Below are positions 34,209 to 42,843 of a stretch of 64,000 nucleotides of DNA, one piece after another (position 1 is the stretch's first letter; the number at the start of each line of letters is the position of its first letter). The stretch spans positions 372,001 through 436,000 of the forward strand of contig CAWUHX010000170.1 of the NCBI GenBank assembly GCA_963922205.1, given 5' to 3'. The notes beneath the pieces were generated by a model. That model was not told the origin of the DNA and did no database searches. It worked only from the letters and a program-made list of their open reading frames with translations. The position numbers and the translations under genes are program-made. The DNA is from Romanomermis culicivorax (Eukaryota; Nematoda; Enoplea; Mermithida; Mermithidae).

Positions 34209-36521
34209 CTAGCGAGGAAATTTCCAAAACCAGTTCCAACGTCGTTTTCCAACCGCTGTTACTACTGAATTCAAAATAGGAAATTTTGTCTTTGATATAT
34301 TCAGTAATCTCGACGCTGTATCTGTCCTCATAAAGCTAGATTGCGCTCCCGTATCGATTAGAGCTTTGAATTCTTCTCCACATATTTTGACGGGTATTAA
34401 TAATGGTTGACATTTACAAAAATTTTCCAAAAATAAATGTTCGTTATCATTGGCGAGTCTAGGTTTTGCTTCCGAAGTAGAGTTGATAACATTCGCCAAA
34501 CTTAACTCATAATTTTCTATAAGAACTCCATCTAAGGCTATAATTTCTGGTTTATCTTGTTTTTTAGCCTCTTGTGAATTTATGACATTTATGGAATTAT
34601 TCGGAGGATTATTGATCGGTTGCGATGTTGTTGACGGTGCGATATTCGGCGGTGGTTGCGGGACACTATTTTGACGATAATAATATGCCGCATTTGAATT
34701 TTGTTCCATATTATTATGATATGGCATCCGTTGACCAAAATTCGCAAAACCAGCTCGTCCACGATTCACGAAGCCACCACGATGGTCGAAATTTCGATTA
34801 TAAAAATTGTTACCGCGATTCCACGGCCTTCCCTGATCCGTTGGTTGAATCAATTCCGGGTGAAGAATAAAACAATTTTCGGATGAGTGGCTATTGGACT
34901 TATGGTATGAACAATACGGTCGACGATATGGATTTCCCAAAACTCGATCAGGTAAATTATTATATTGAACATTATTAGAATTATTATTGACTCCCCAACG
35001 ATTAAGAGCTGAAGGGCCCTGATTCCTGATTGCATCATTGACCATCTTCATAATATCTTGTTGAGATACGGGGTTTTGAAATGCTGGTGGCGGTGGAAAA
35101 ATTTGCTGAGGCCTTGTAATTTGTTGTTGTTGACCTATACTGCTATCTTGCTGACGAATCTGCAAATTATTAAATCTTCTATTTTCATAGACTTGATTCA
35201 GCCGATCATCTTCGCCATCTTCTTGTTCTTCGCTGAATTCCTTCCAGGCCGTCGTATCAGCTTTCAATTTATTTACGAATTCTGCCAAGGAGGCGATATT
35301 TTTGAATTCATGGAGCCGACCCTCCATTCGAGTTTGGACGTATACTGGAGCCTTGTGAAAATATGTTTCGATAACAATTCGATTTCTTTCGTTTTCTGTT
35401 TTTTCGTAGTTCAATAAATGCACATAAGTCTTTATTCGTCGCAAAAAATCCTTTGTAGTTTCCCCTTTTCGTTTTTTCATATCATGTAGTTCCCTTCTAA
35501 GTGCAGGAGTATCCATTTTGGGGGCGATCATTCTGATTACGCTTGCTTTTCCTTCTTCATAGCTGCCATTCTTGTCTACATAAGTCGACGTTTCAAAATC
35601 GCAGCAACGCCAGAGTACTTCAATTCTTAGGTCTTCTGTGTCTTCAGGCTTGAATGTGCCTTCCAAACAGGCGAAAAAATTGAGTATTTCTGCAGCCTCC
35701 ATTTTATCAGATATTTCTTTATTTTTTATTTGGCTTAAAATTATCTTCATTCTTTTTTCAGGATCTTCACAATATCTTCCATACTCTTGCCGATTTCGAG
35801 GACTGCCTCCAGATATGGGTTGTTCTCTTCCTTGATTCCATGACGTGGTTGGTATCTCTTCTTCCATCATTTGATGTTGGGCACCTTGAGCCTGTGCCTG
35901 AGCCACGTGGTTTTCAAACCAATTCAATTTTCTTTCCAAACTCCTGTCTAAATGGTCTTTGACCGGTTCAGACGGAAGTATTTCCATATCTCCAGGATTC
36001 GATATTCTTTCATCAGGTCTTTTGTCCATTTTCTTCATCAATTTCCGCATTTGTTTCTCAACTTCTTCCATTATCTTTCTTGAGTTTTGTTGTTCTTGTT
36101 CCCGAAATTTTTCTTCCCATAACTTGCATTCCGCTCTTTCTCGCATGAGTTGATCCAGTATTTCTTGTTCTCGTAACGCCGCCTTCGTTCTTTCTACATT
36201 AACGGCATTAGTCGATTTGTCAACGGCTCTTTGCATGGATTCCAGGATGGCTAAAGTGGCCACATCCTGTATATTTCCACTCGTTATCCTTTCCATTTCG
36301 TTCTTCGGTTTCGCTTCAATGTCGACCTTCGCGTCACTTTTCGGTATTGTAGGCGTATATCTTGAGTTATAAAATGATACCGCATTCGTTTCGGGGGGGC
36401 AAACTAATTTTCTCAAAAGATGATACTGAATCAGAGGACATCTGTATCCGGTGATCCGCATAATCATATGTTTCCGCATCAATAGTTTGGTCTTTATCAC
36501 TGTCCTCGGGTAAATTCGCAA
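34209..36521 (-). CDS. Retrotransposon Gag and aspartic protease
   Basis: A 770-codon frame. Residues about 90-190 are a charged coiled-coil-like segment. Residues about 280-445 match a retrotransposon capsid (Ty3-type gag) domain, with [19 protein letters not shown] at its centre. A Gln/Asn/Pro-rich linker follows. Near residues 535-550 a nucleocapsid-like knuckle has an unusual pattern ([14 protein letters not shown], with His in place of the second Cys of a CCHC). Near residue 719 the protease active site reads [11 protein letters not shown]. The frame breaks shortly after, before the protease C-terminal half; the rest (SLDFLTHPS) is in another frame just downstream. Confidence 0.85.
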   Translation of the reverse strand: MRIYPRTVIKTKLLMRKHMIMRITGYRCPLIQYHLLRKLVCPPETNAVSFYNSRYTPTIPKSDAKVDIEAKPKNEMERITSGNIQDVATLAILESMQRAVDKSTNAVNVERTKAALREQEILDQLMRERAECKLWEEKFREQEQQNSRKIMEEVEKQMRKLMKKMDKRPDERISNPGDMEILPSEPVKDHLDRSLERKLNWFENHVAQAQAQGAQHQMMEEEIPTTSWNQGREQPISGGSPRNRQEYGRYCEDPEKRMKIILSQIKNKEISDKMEAAEILNFFACLEGTFKPEDTEDLRIEVLWRCCDFETSTYVDKNGSYEEGKASVIRMIAPKMDTPALRRELHDMKKRKGETTKDFLRRIKTYVHLLNYEKTENERNRIVIETYFHKAPVYVQTRMEGRLHEFKNIASLAEFVNKLKADTTAWKEFSEEQEDGEDDRLNQVYENRRFNNLQIRQQDSSIGQQQQITRPQQIFPPPPAFQNPVSQQDIMKMVNDAIRNQGPSALNRWGVNNNSNNVQYNNLPDRVLGNPYRRPYCSYHKSNSHSSENCFILHPELIQPTDQGRPWNRGNNFYNRNFDHRGGFVNRGRAGFANFGQRMPYHNNMEQNSNAAYYYRQNSVPQPPPNIAPSTTSQPINNPPNNSINVINSQEAKKQDKPEIIALDGVLIENYELSLANVINSTSEAKPRLANDNEHLFLENFCKCQPLLIPVKICGEEFKALIDTGAQSSFMRTDTASRLLNISKTKFPILNSVVTAVGKRRWNWFWKFPR

Positions 36522-36672
36522 ATTTCTTTGCTACTTGCTCTATGGTTGCCTCCATATTTGCCATTCGTTCGGCGTGATCTTCTTTATTTACTTCAGTTTG
36601 TAATAATGTTACCTTTGGTCGTCTTGCAGGTTGTTTCCGCACCGTTAATTTCGGTTTCGATACTTTCTTCAT
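36367..36672 (-). pseudogene. Gag N-terminus, frameshifted from the main gag frame
   Basis: This frame starts with ATG just after the primer site (MKKVSKPKLTVRKQ, basic) and is then acidic. Its end overlaps the start of the long gag frame. The two frames meet at a run of seven C on the coding strand (about 36,391-36,398), where a one-base length change would account for the shift. The true gag start is therefore probably here rather than at 36,521. Confidence 0.6.
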
Positions 36673-36682
36673 CCTTCACCTT

Positions 36683-36702
36683 GGTAGCTGTACAAGTCAC
36701 CA
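36683..36702 (-). other. Candidate primer-binding site
   Basis: One base inside the 5' LTR the minus strand reads TGGTGACTTGTACAGCTACC. It starts with TGG, as expected for pairing to a tRNA 3' CCA end. I cannot name the tRNA. Confidence 0.5.
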
Positions 36703-36703
36703 A

Positions 36704-37491
36704 TGTCGTATATGCGGTCCTATGCCCTCGGCTACCTAGCTGCGGTTCTCGGGAGATCCAATCTGGTACGGCCCCTGACGCTAACCCGGTACTAGATACA
36801 ATCCTACTGCAGGTCACAGAAACTTGAGGAACAAAGATATTTATTTTGGAACTGACAAAAGTGTAAATACAACTGTGAGCAAGTGATAAACGGGATACAA
36901 AATGTCAAAGTATGAACACGACGCTGATTTCCTCCCTAAGTCGCTGACCCTTCTTTCTGTCCCTGTGCACAGAGCCCCAGGGATTTCCGGGTATCTTAAT
37001 CCACGACCTAAGCTGAAAGCTTGTCCAAAGACAAAACAGTCTACCTAACTCCTGAACAACCACTCACTAATCTCCTTGATCAAGACTGAACGTCGAGAAT
37101 CTCCTTAGGCCGTGTGAGTCCTCACGATAGATCCGCGACACGCGGGCTAAAATGCACACTAATCAAAACGGCGAATGTGACCTCGATCCTTCCTCAGTCA
37201 CCGCGAGTCTTCTCCGAAGACACAATAATAAAAACGGCCGGACGATAATAATAAACGAATTAAGAATGAAAAAACGTACTGCAACGTGTCTAACATCGAC
37301 TTGCCAGTTGCATGCAAAACATTCGCGTCACCATTTATGTATTTTTTGAACCAAAAATGTATGTGACACAAACCGTTTTACCGGCTTGCTTACCTAAGAA
37401 TAAATGAAATCACTTTAACAACAAAGGAACTTTAGAAAATGAAAGTGAGGTAATTAGAGGACCAAAGGTAAGAGGAATTGACCCTCTGACA
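36704..37491 (-). repeat. 5' LTR (element sense)
   Basis: 788 bp, beginning TG and ending CA on both strands. It is near-identical to 23,944-24,731. As the upstream LTR in element sense it should carry the promoter; its outer edge lies 541 bp upstream of the pore-domain gene but it transcribes the other way. Confidence 0.93.
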
Positions 37492-37495
37492 GGAT

Positions 37496-38031
37496 CAGTT
37501 CCATTTTTTTCAACTGCAGCTAGACAATTTAGTTGATTCAGCTCAGTTGATCTCACTATTAAAAATCGAATGAACTAGCCAGTAAAAAATGGTTTATGAA
37601 ATTCATTCTGTAGCAAAATCAGCAGTTCTTTTCATTACTTTCTTATTGGAGAGCCGCACTGAAATCAAACACACGTAATGATTATATAAGATTTTTTCCA
37701 ATTACTGTGAGACAGCGTTTTTGGCAGTATGAATTCCTTGAACCATTAGTGATTCTAGAAAATGTGTGTTCCAGAAAATGTGTTTTTTAATTCGAAAGCA
37801 TATGAAAACAAATTGATATCTAACACCATCATGACATTTTGTTATTGCTAGACTGCATGTATGGAAAATATTCTATTTTTAGAATTTTCGTGGAAAACAA
37901 GTTCACGATTAGAGAGAATAATAACAAAATCGCGCGCCTCAAGCTGTTCAACTCTGACAATGAAAAATATTATATTTCATACCCGTACATGGTCGCATTG
38001 AATTATTTGCACATTTCCTACACTTGTCGAA
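37496..38031 (+). other. Region between LTR element and the pore-domain ORF
   Basis: About 540 bp. The last part, from an ATTTTTAG at about 37,881 to about 38,040, has a protein-like open frame (FVENKFTIRENNNKIARLKL, then continuing) that is out of frame with the long ORF. It may be an upstream piece of the same gene separated by a frameshift or an intron I cannot place. No clear promoter is visible. Confidence 0.4.
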
Positions 38032-41000
38032 ATGTCCATTTTAACGGAATATCATCCTTTCACTCAAGGGTACGATTTGGCTCGAGAATTTTTCACACCC
38101 TCGAAAAAAGACCAAAGCATTTACGAACCGTTGGTGCCCGATTTTGGCAGCATTTTGACTGCTACCATCAGAAATGGGGCAAATTTCAACAGCAGAAAAG
38201 GAGCCAATAAGTTCGACCACGTTAACTATTTCCTGCACTTCTTTTTGGCCTTGCTATGCACAGGTCAGGAAAGTAAATTAAAAAATGAACTAGGTTTGAA
38301 AAGTTCTTTCTGGTACTTCGACAAAGCTAATGAACAATTGAAAGTTTTCACTACCCATGTTTTAAATGGTCGAAAAATAATGAACTTGAAAACCGTGAAT
38401 TTTAGACCCGAAAATCAGCATCAGAAACATGAATGGAGCGACATTGATTTGAAAAATGTATTTTTTCTTATGGAAAAAGAAAATTTGGCCGCTTACACGA
38501 TAAATTCCCACTGGTACGATGTATGGGCCGAAAATCTGGAAAGTTCGAACATGGAAAAAGTTCTAGTCCCGTCGTTTGTTTTCACAAGCGATGTGAAAAA
38601 CGATATGAAAATCAATGCCAAACTGGTAGACTCGAACTTGAAAAAAAAATTTAGGAAAAATTTTCATAGAATCGATACGGACGACAAACAGATAGCCCAA
38701 ATGGAAGATCTCTTTAGAGATTTGGCTTCCGAAGACAAAGTTAAAATGGCTCGTAGTTTCGACAAACTTTTGGACAAGATTGTCAAACTTCACAAGAAAA
38801 ATCTGTTCGGTACCATAGGCGAGGAAATGCAGTCTTTGAAAAGTGTTTCTCAATGCGCTTTCACACATGGGGCGCTGCTCGCATTGAAAAAACAGTTGCC
38901 CGTGAAACTGCGGGTCGAACAGATCAGATTTTCTGATCCGAGTTATCGTATCCGCATGAGTTGGACGTTGAAAAATTCTTGGAAAGACGTCATGTCGAAA
39001 TGGCCCATGCAAATAGATTTTATACCAAACTTAGACCAATTGGGCACGAGGAGAGAAACCATTTTAGACGACGTGCTAGCCTCATCGCTGGAAATGGACG
39101 ACGAAATGACGGCCGAAACTTTTAAGGACAGGACCATGGTCGGTTATTTGAATTTCAACGCCGACAAAGGCAACAAACTGATTTTGGAAACTAAAGTTGT
39201 GCCACCAACGGCAGATACAATCAATTATGCCAGAAGCATCGGGGCCATAACTCTTACAAGTAAGATTGTGGACAGATTGAACGCCCTGAAGATATTTTTA
39301 GACTCCACATTGTCCTACACACTTTCCACCCACCTGCCTACGTACAAGGTCCAAAAATCAAGATACATGAGCAACTATCTTCATGGATATATTGCTTCAT
39401 CGGAATTCTTATCCCAACCTAATGGAGCAGCCTACAAAATACAACTCAAAAATCCATCCACAATCGAAAAGCAGACAATGACTAGTTTCATGATGTCTAC
39501 TGTAGACGAAAGCGTAGACTTGATATTCAACATTTACGAAATGGACACTTTTTTGCCTCAAGATTATGCGCATATAGCCGAATTGGCCAACAATCGTAAA
39601 TACCCAAAAACGGGTGAAAAAGTCACTTTATCAGTGATCTACGATTTTTACTTGTCGTTCAGCATAGTGAAAAAGAAAGAATTCAAGAATCACATTCTTC
39701 CAAATTCTCAATGTTACATGAAATCCATTCCGAAAGATGGCGAGACGAATTTCGAAATCAGAAAGATTGAACATGTAGATTTTGTTGGACAATTCGCCAA
39801 TTACGATGGTGCAGCCAAAAACAGGAGGCTAGAAGATAAAGAAACTTTGCTGAAGATCAAACAATACTTTGATGATAACTTTTTACACGTGAAAGACAAG
39901 TACGAAATGAAAGCAGTTATAGACGGGCTGCTTCATAAAGTTAAAGTTATACCTAATGTTGTAGATATGAGGAAGAACGTGTTGCAAGCTGCATTCATGG
40001 ATGAGAAAGGTGAAAAGATGAATCTGTTAAATTTCGCCTATGGAAAAAGCCGGGATGTCATCGAAGGATTGGACGATGTGAAGGATTTTGTAGACTCGGA
40101 TGTTCTTAAAGACAAAGAAAAAGTTAAATCCATGAATTTGGCTGTAATAGACGATCACGAATTGGAAAAGGAATCTATGGTATCGAGGAATGATTTTTTA
40201 ACTGTGTTGGCCGTCTGCCAAAAAATGTCCACTGCTCGCACAAGACGTGACGCCAAATGCATGATGGATGATGAAGTGAAAAAATTTCTCCCAAAAATGG
40301 AAGATAATGACGTTGGGCTAAAACCAACAAAATCTAAAATCTATCTCGAAAATTTAAGTAAACTAAGTTCCGGCATAATGTTCGGACTTATGGCCAAAGA
40401 TTTTGTAAGCGATTTAATCCACGGAAACATCGCGGGATTGGCTGTCAATGCCGGATTCATCATTTCCAACATTTTGGCCGGCCATTTAGCCCAAAGACTA
40501 ATGTCGAAAGGTACCATGTTAGCCCAAGAAGATAAACTATTATTGGCCAATATCCTAAAAATTGGCGGCCCTTTTTTGCGGCGTTTACCATCTTTTGCAT
40601 TTGTCGGCCTCGACTTGTACAACAGTATCGTAGCATACAAAAGTAACCAATCCGAAGCACTAGTTAACATTGGCGCCGATGGTGGATACTTGGCCCTGGA
40701 TGTAGCTGAAACTGCCATCGAAGTGGCTGAAACTTTCGGACTGATTGAAGGCGTTTCCGCAATCACAGGACCTATAGGATGGACTTTTGGAGCAGCTCTA
40801 CTCGTAGGATCAGACGTCTATCGCAGCGTTAAAAAGGTCGAACATTTAGATAACGTGGTCCACTTGACTAAAACGGAAAAATTCACCGAAGGCGTGAGGT
40901 CTTTCTTCGGCATGGATCCTGAACAGCATATTGAGAAGTTGATGACTCAAAAGACCACGTTGCAAGGAGCTATTGAAGAAAATTTGAATTTCTTGCTGCA

Positions 41001-42843
41001 ACACGATACCATAACGAGCTATATTTTCCCTGTGAATTTGGAAAAAAGTGAGAAAACCACATTGATCGATTTGCAGCAGGAGAGAAAATTCGTCAAGTCC
41101 AGGGCCATACCAGATTTCAAAAATTATGCTTGCTTGCCGCCTCTACAAGATGGAGAACCTTCGGGAATATTCAAGGGTTATTTGTGCACAAATTCAGTGG
41201 GACTGGAAAGTACCAATCAAGAAAAGATTGGTACTTTGGTGTACATTCAAGTGGCGAGCGGCAGTACTCTGATTCGGGGTCATCTCCAAAATGATAATGT
41301 TTACGACCTGATTGGAAATGGCACCAAAATTATTCACGGTACTGTGAAAGATGATACCTTGATTCTCAGGAGCTGCAATGTGAGTGGAATTTTTCTCGGA
41401 TCTGGTGGAGTCAATATGGTTGACGTATCGAAGCTAAACCTTAGCAAAACAATCCATTTCACAGGAGAACACGTTTCGTGGGCTAGGAAACGAGGATTCT
41501 TCTACTCAAACGTCACTGCCATAATAGGCAGGAAAAATGAGGCTGAAAAAGTTGTGGCTTGGTGTCAATTGACTCATATCGAACTGCACGGTGGTGATCA
41601 GGTGACAGATCGTATCCACATACCAAAAGCCCATTGCTCCTACAACATGACGATTTTAATTAGTGGTAATAATACATGGTTGAGCAATGCCGCAACTCGA
41701 GGCCTGTTCACTTACGTGATTTCAGATATTGGCAGTCTTTTCTTTAAATCATCGGCCAATGACAATCAAACCGTGCTTTTGAACTACGCTTCCGCTGACA
41801 TTGAGTATATCAATGTTAAATTTGGCCCTGATTATAGTATGGTTCACATCAACTTTTCGCAGAATGCTGTGGTTCTTTTTGAGGTACATACGATGTTCCC
41901 TCCACTCATTCTTTTCAAAGATGCATCTATCCTGCTATTGAACAATGATCGGGCAATCTTGAACATCACAACAATCTTGTCTATTGATCAAGCTTTTTCT
42001 GTTTACTCACCATTGTCCATAAAGTCCAACATTTCTTGCATTATCCACTCCACAACAGAAAACGTTACGGCAACTTTGCATAACCACCATATGAAAAAGA
42101 ACACTGGTGTTCATGCCGTGGATATTGTATTTTCTTCCACAACAAATTATGGCTTCAAGAGTTTGGCTCATGAATTAGTCTACATTGTCGACGAATTCCG
42201 AAAACTTACGGATATCAAAATTCATGTGAAAGCTCACCAAAAGGTGGTCATAGACCTAAATAAGCCATCGCAAACTGAAAAATTAACTTTGCGTGCTCAT
42301 ATATTAAAATTGGATGTGATCATGGACATAACTTCAATATCAAATCAATTAAAAAGTAGTCGAATAACTCTGAAGCACGCAATGAAAAATAGTTCGTTCG
42401 AAAATATAGTGATCAGGAAACGATCGACATATATTCTGCAAACGAAAGAAGACGACAATGCTTCTCTAATCTTGGTACCAATTCCGCTCCAGTTCGAAAA
42501 AGGACAAAATTTGATAGTCCTTAATAGTCAAGATGGTCTGGACGTCGGATCAGAAGTACATTTTGCCAGGAGTTTAACTACCAAGTTGGATTTTTTCCAC
42601 ATGAACAACACAGATTTGATGTTGACCAACGTTTTGAACACGGAAATAGAGAATGCGTTGTTCGTTGAAGATCAATTTACGATCATTTTGAAAGATTTTT
42701 TCGTCGATGAAATTATGCAATCTCTAAATTTGGTATTCCAGAATGATAGGAAAATTTCTCTGGCGACTGTTGACCGCATTAGATTTAAACCAATTGATTA
42801 CCTATTTACTGTTCTGAATGCAAATACGTTGTTAGATGTTTGA
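38032..42843 (+). CDS. Large protein with TcdA/TcdB-type pore-forming domain
   Basis: An uninterrupted 1,603-codon frame, without introns, in a locus where other genes have small exons. Residues about 1-730 are hydrophilic and not recognised. RTRR at 736-739 is a furin-type site. Residues about 770-970 hold the hydrophobic translocation-like domain: amphipathic and Gly/Ala-rich helices (LSSGIMFGLMAKDF, GPIGWTFGAALLVG near 912) and then the family's EGVRSFFGMDP motif near 952-960. Residues about 1075-1150 look like a beta-solenoid; the rest is beta-rich with many sequons. No glycosyltransferase or cysteine-protease domain of clostridial toxins is visible, and no signal peptide at this start. 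The domain was first known from bacterial toxins and occurs in symbiont and some invertebrate proteins, so transfer is likely. A toxic role is not shown. Confidence 0.82.
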   Translation: MSILTEYHPFTQGYDLAREFFTPSKKDQSIYEPLVPDFGSILTATIRNGANFNSRKGANKFDHVNYFLHFFLALLCTGQESKLKNELGLKSSFWYFDKANEQLKVFTTHVLNGRKIMNLKTVNFRPENQHQKHEWSDIDLKNVFFLMEKENLAAYTINSHWYDVWAENLESSNMEKVLVPSFVFTSDVKNDMKINAKLVDSNLKKKFRKNFHRIDTDDKQIAQMEDLFRDLASEDKVKMARSFDKLLDKIVKLHKKNLFGTIGEEMQSLKSVSQCAFTHGALLALKKQLPVKLRVEQIRFSDPSYRIRMSWTLKNSWKDVMSKWPMQIDFIPNLDQLGTRRETILDDVLASSLEMDDEMTAETFKDRTMVGYLNFNADKGNKLILETKVVPPTADTINYARSIGAITLTSKIVDRLNALKIFLDSTLSYTLSTHLPTYKVQKSRYMSNYLHGYIASSEFLSQPNGAAYKIQLKNPSTIEKQTMTSFMMSTVDESVDLIFNIYEMDTFLPQDYAHIAELANNRKYPKTGEKVTLSVIYDFYLSFSIVKKKEFKNHILPNSQCYMKSIPKDGETNFEIRKIEHVDFVGQFANYDGAAKNRRLEDKETLLKIKQYFDDNFLHVKDKYEMKAVIDGLLHKVKVIPNVVDMRKNVLQAAFMDEKGEKMNLLNFAYGKSRDVIEGLDDVKDFVDSDVLKDKEKVKSMNLAVIDDHELEKESMVSRNDFLTVLAVCQKMSTARTRRDAKCMMDDEVKKFLPKMEDNDVGLKPTKSKIYLENLSKLSSGIMFGLMAKDFVSDLIHGNIAGLAVNAGFIISNILAGHLAQRLMSKGTMLAQEDKLLLANILKIGGPFLRRLPSFAFVGLDLYNSIVAYKSNQSEALVNIGADGGYLALDVAETAIEVAETFGLIEGVSAITGPIGWTFGAALLVGSDVYRSVKKVEHLDNVVHLTKTEKFTEGVRSFFGMDPEQHIEKLMTQKTTLQGAIEENLNFLLQHDTITSYIFPVNLEKSEKTTLIDLQQERKFVKSRAIPDFKNYACLPPLQDGEPSGIFKGYLCTNSVGLESTNQEKIGTLVYIQVASGSTLIRGHLQNDNVYDLIGNGTKIIHGTVKDDTLILRSCNVSGIFLGSGGVNMVDVSKLNLSKTIHFTGEHVSWARKRGFFYSNVTAIIGRKNEAEKVVAWCQLTHIELHGGDQVTDRIHIPKAHCSYNMTILISGNNTWLSNAATRGLFTYVISDIGSLFFKSSANDNQTVLLNYASADIEYINVKFGPDYSMVHINFSQNAVVLFEVHTMFPPLILFKDASILLLNNDRAILNITTILSIDQAFSVYSPLSIKSNISCIIHSTTENVTATLHNHHMKKNTGVHAVDIVFSSTTNYGFKSLAHELVYIVDEFRKLTDIKIHVKAHQKVVIDLNKPSQTEKLTLRAHILKLDVIMDITSISNQLKSSRITLKHAMKNSSFENIVIRKRSTYILQTKEDDNASLILVPIPLQFEKGQNLIVLNSQDGLDVGSEVHFARSLTTKLDFFHMNNTDLMLTNVLNTEIENALFVEDQFTIILKDFFVDEIMQSLNLVFQNDRKISLATVDRIRFKPIDYLFTVLNANTLLDV

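Larger units (their letters stand above)
23940..37495 (-). mobile_element. Complete Ty3/gypsy-type LTR retrotransposon with extra 3' ORFs
   Basis: The element spans 23,944-37,491 and is flanked by GGAT on both sides (23,940-23,943 and 37,492-37,495). On the minus strand the order is 5' LTR, primer site, gag, protease, RT, RNase H, integrase, RNase D-like exonuclease, 769-aa ORF, 348-aa ORF, hydrophobic ORF, polypurine tract, 3' LTR. Integrase after RNase H places it in the Ty3/gypsy lineage. LTRs differ at about nine of 788 positions by eye, so insertion is fairly recent. Even so, the coding part has several stops and frameshifts, so this copy is not autonomous as it stands. Confidence 0.93.

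Noticed and set aside
24983-36827. Many plus-strand open frames over the LTR element (for example 27,500-28,153 and 26,430-26,786)
   Set aside because: They are antisense shadows of long minus-strand coding frames with clear retroviral-type motifs; their Ser/Phe-rich content is the complement of Glu/Lys codons.
23940-37495. Bdelloid rotifer as host, because of the exonuclease-bearing LTR element
   Set aside because: The Srt-like receptor, splice signals and secreted gene set fit a nematode better; the exonuclease could be independently captured.
38032-42843. Bacterial contamination or a symbiont contig as source of the pore-domain gene
   Set aside because: Gene flanks are an LTR retrotransposon and intron-bearing genes on the same sequence, and the gene has no bacterial neighbours. 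An assembly chimera cannot be excluded without reads.
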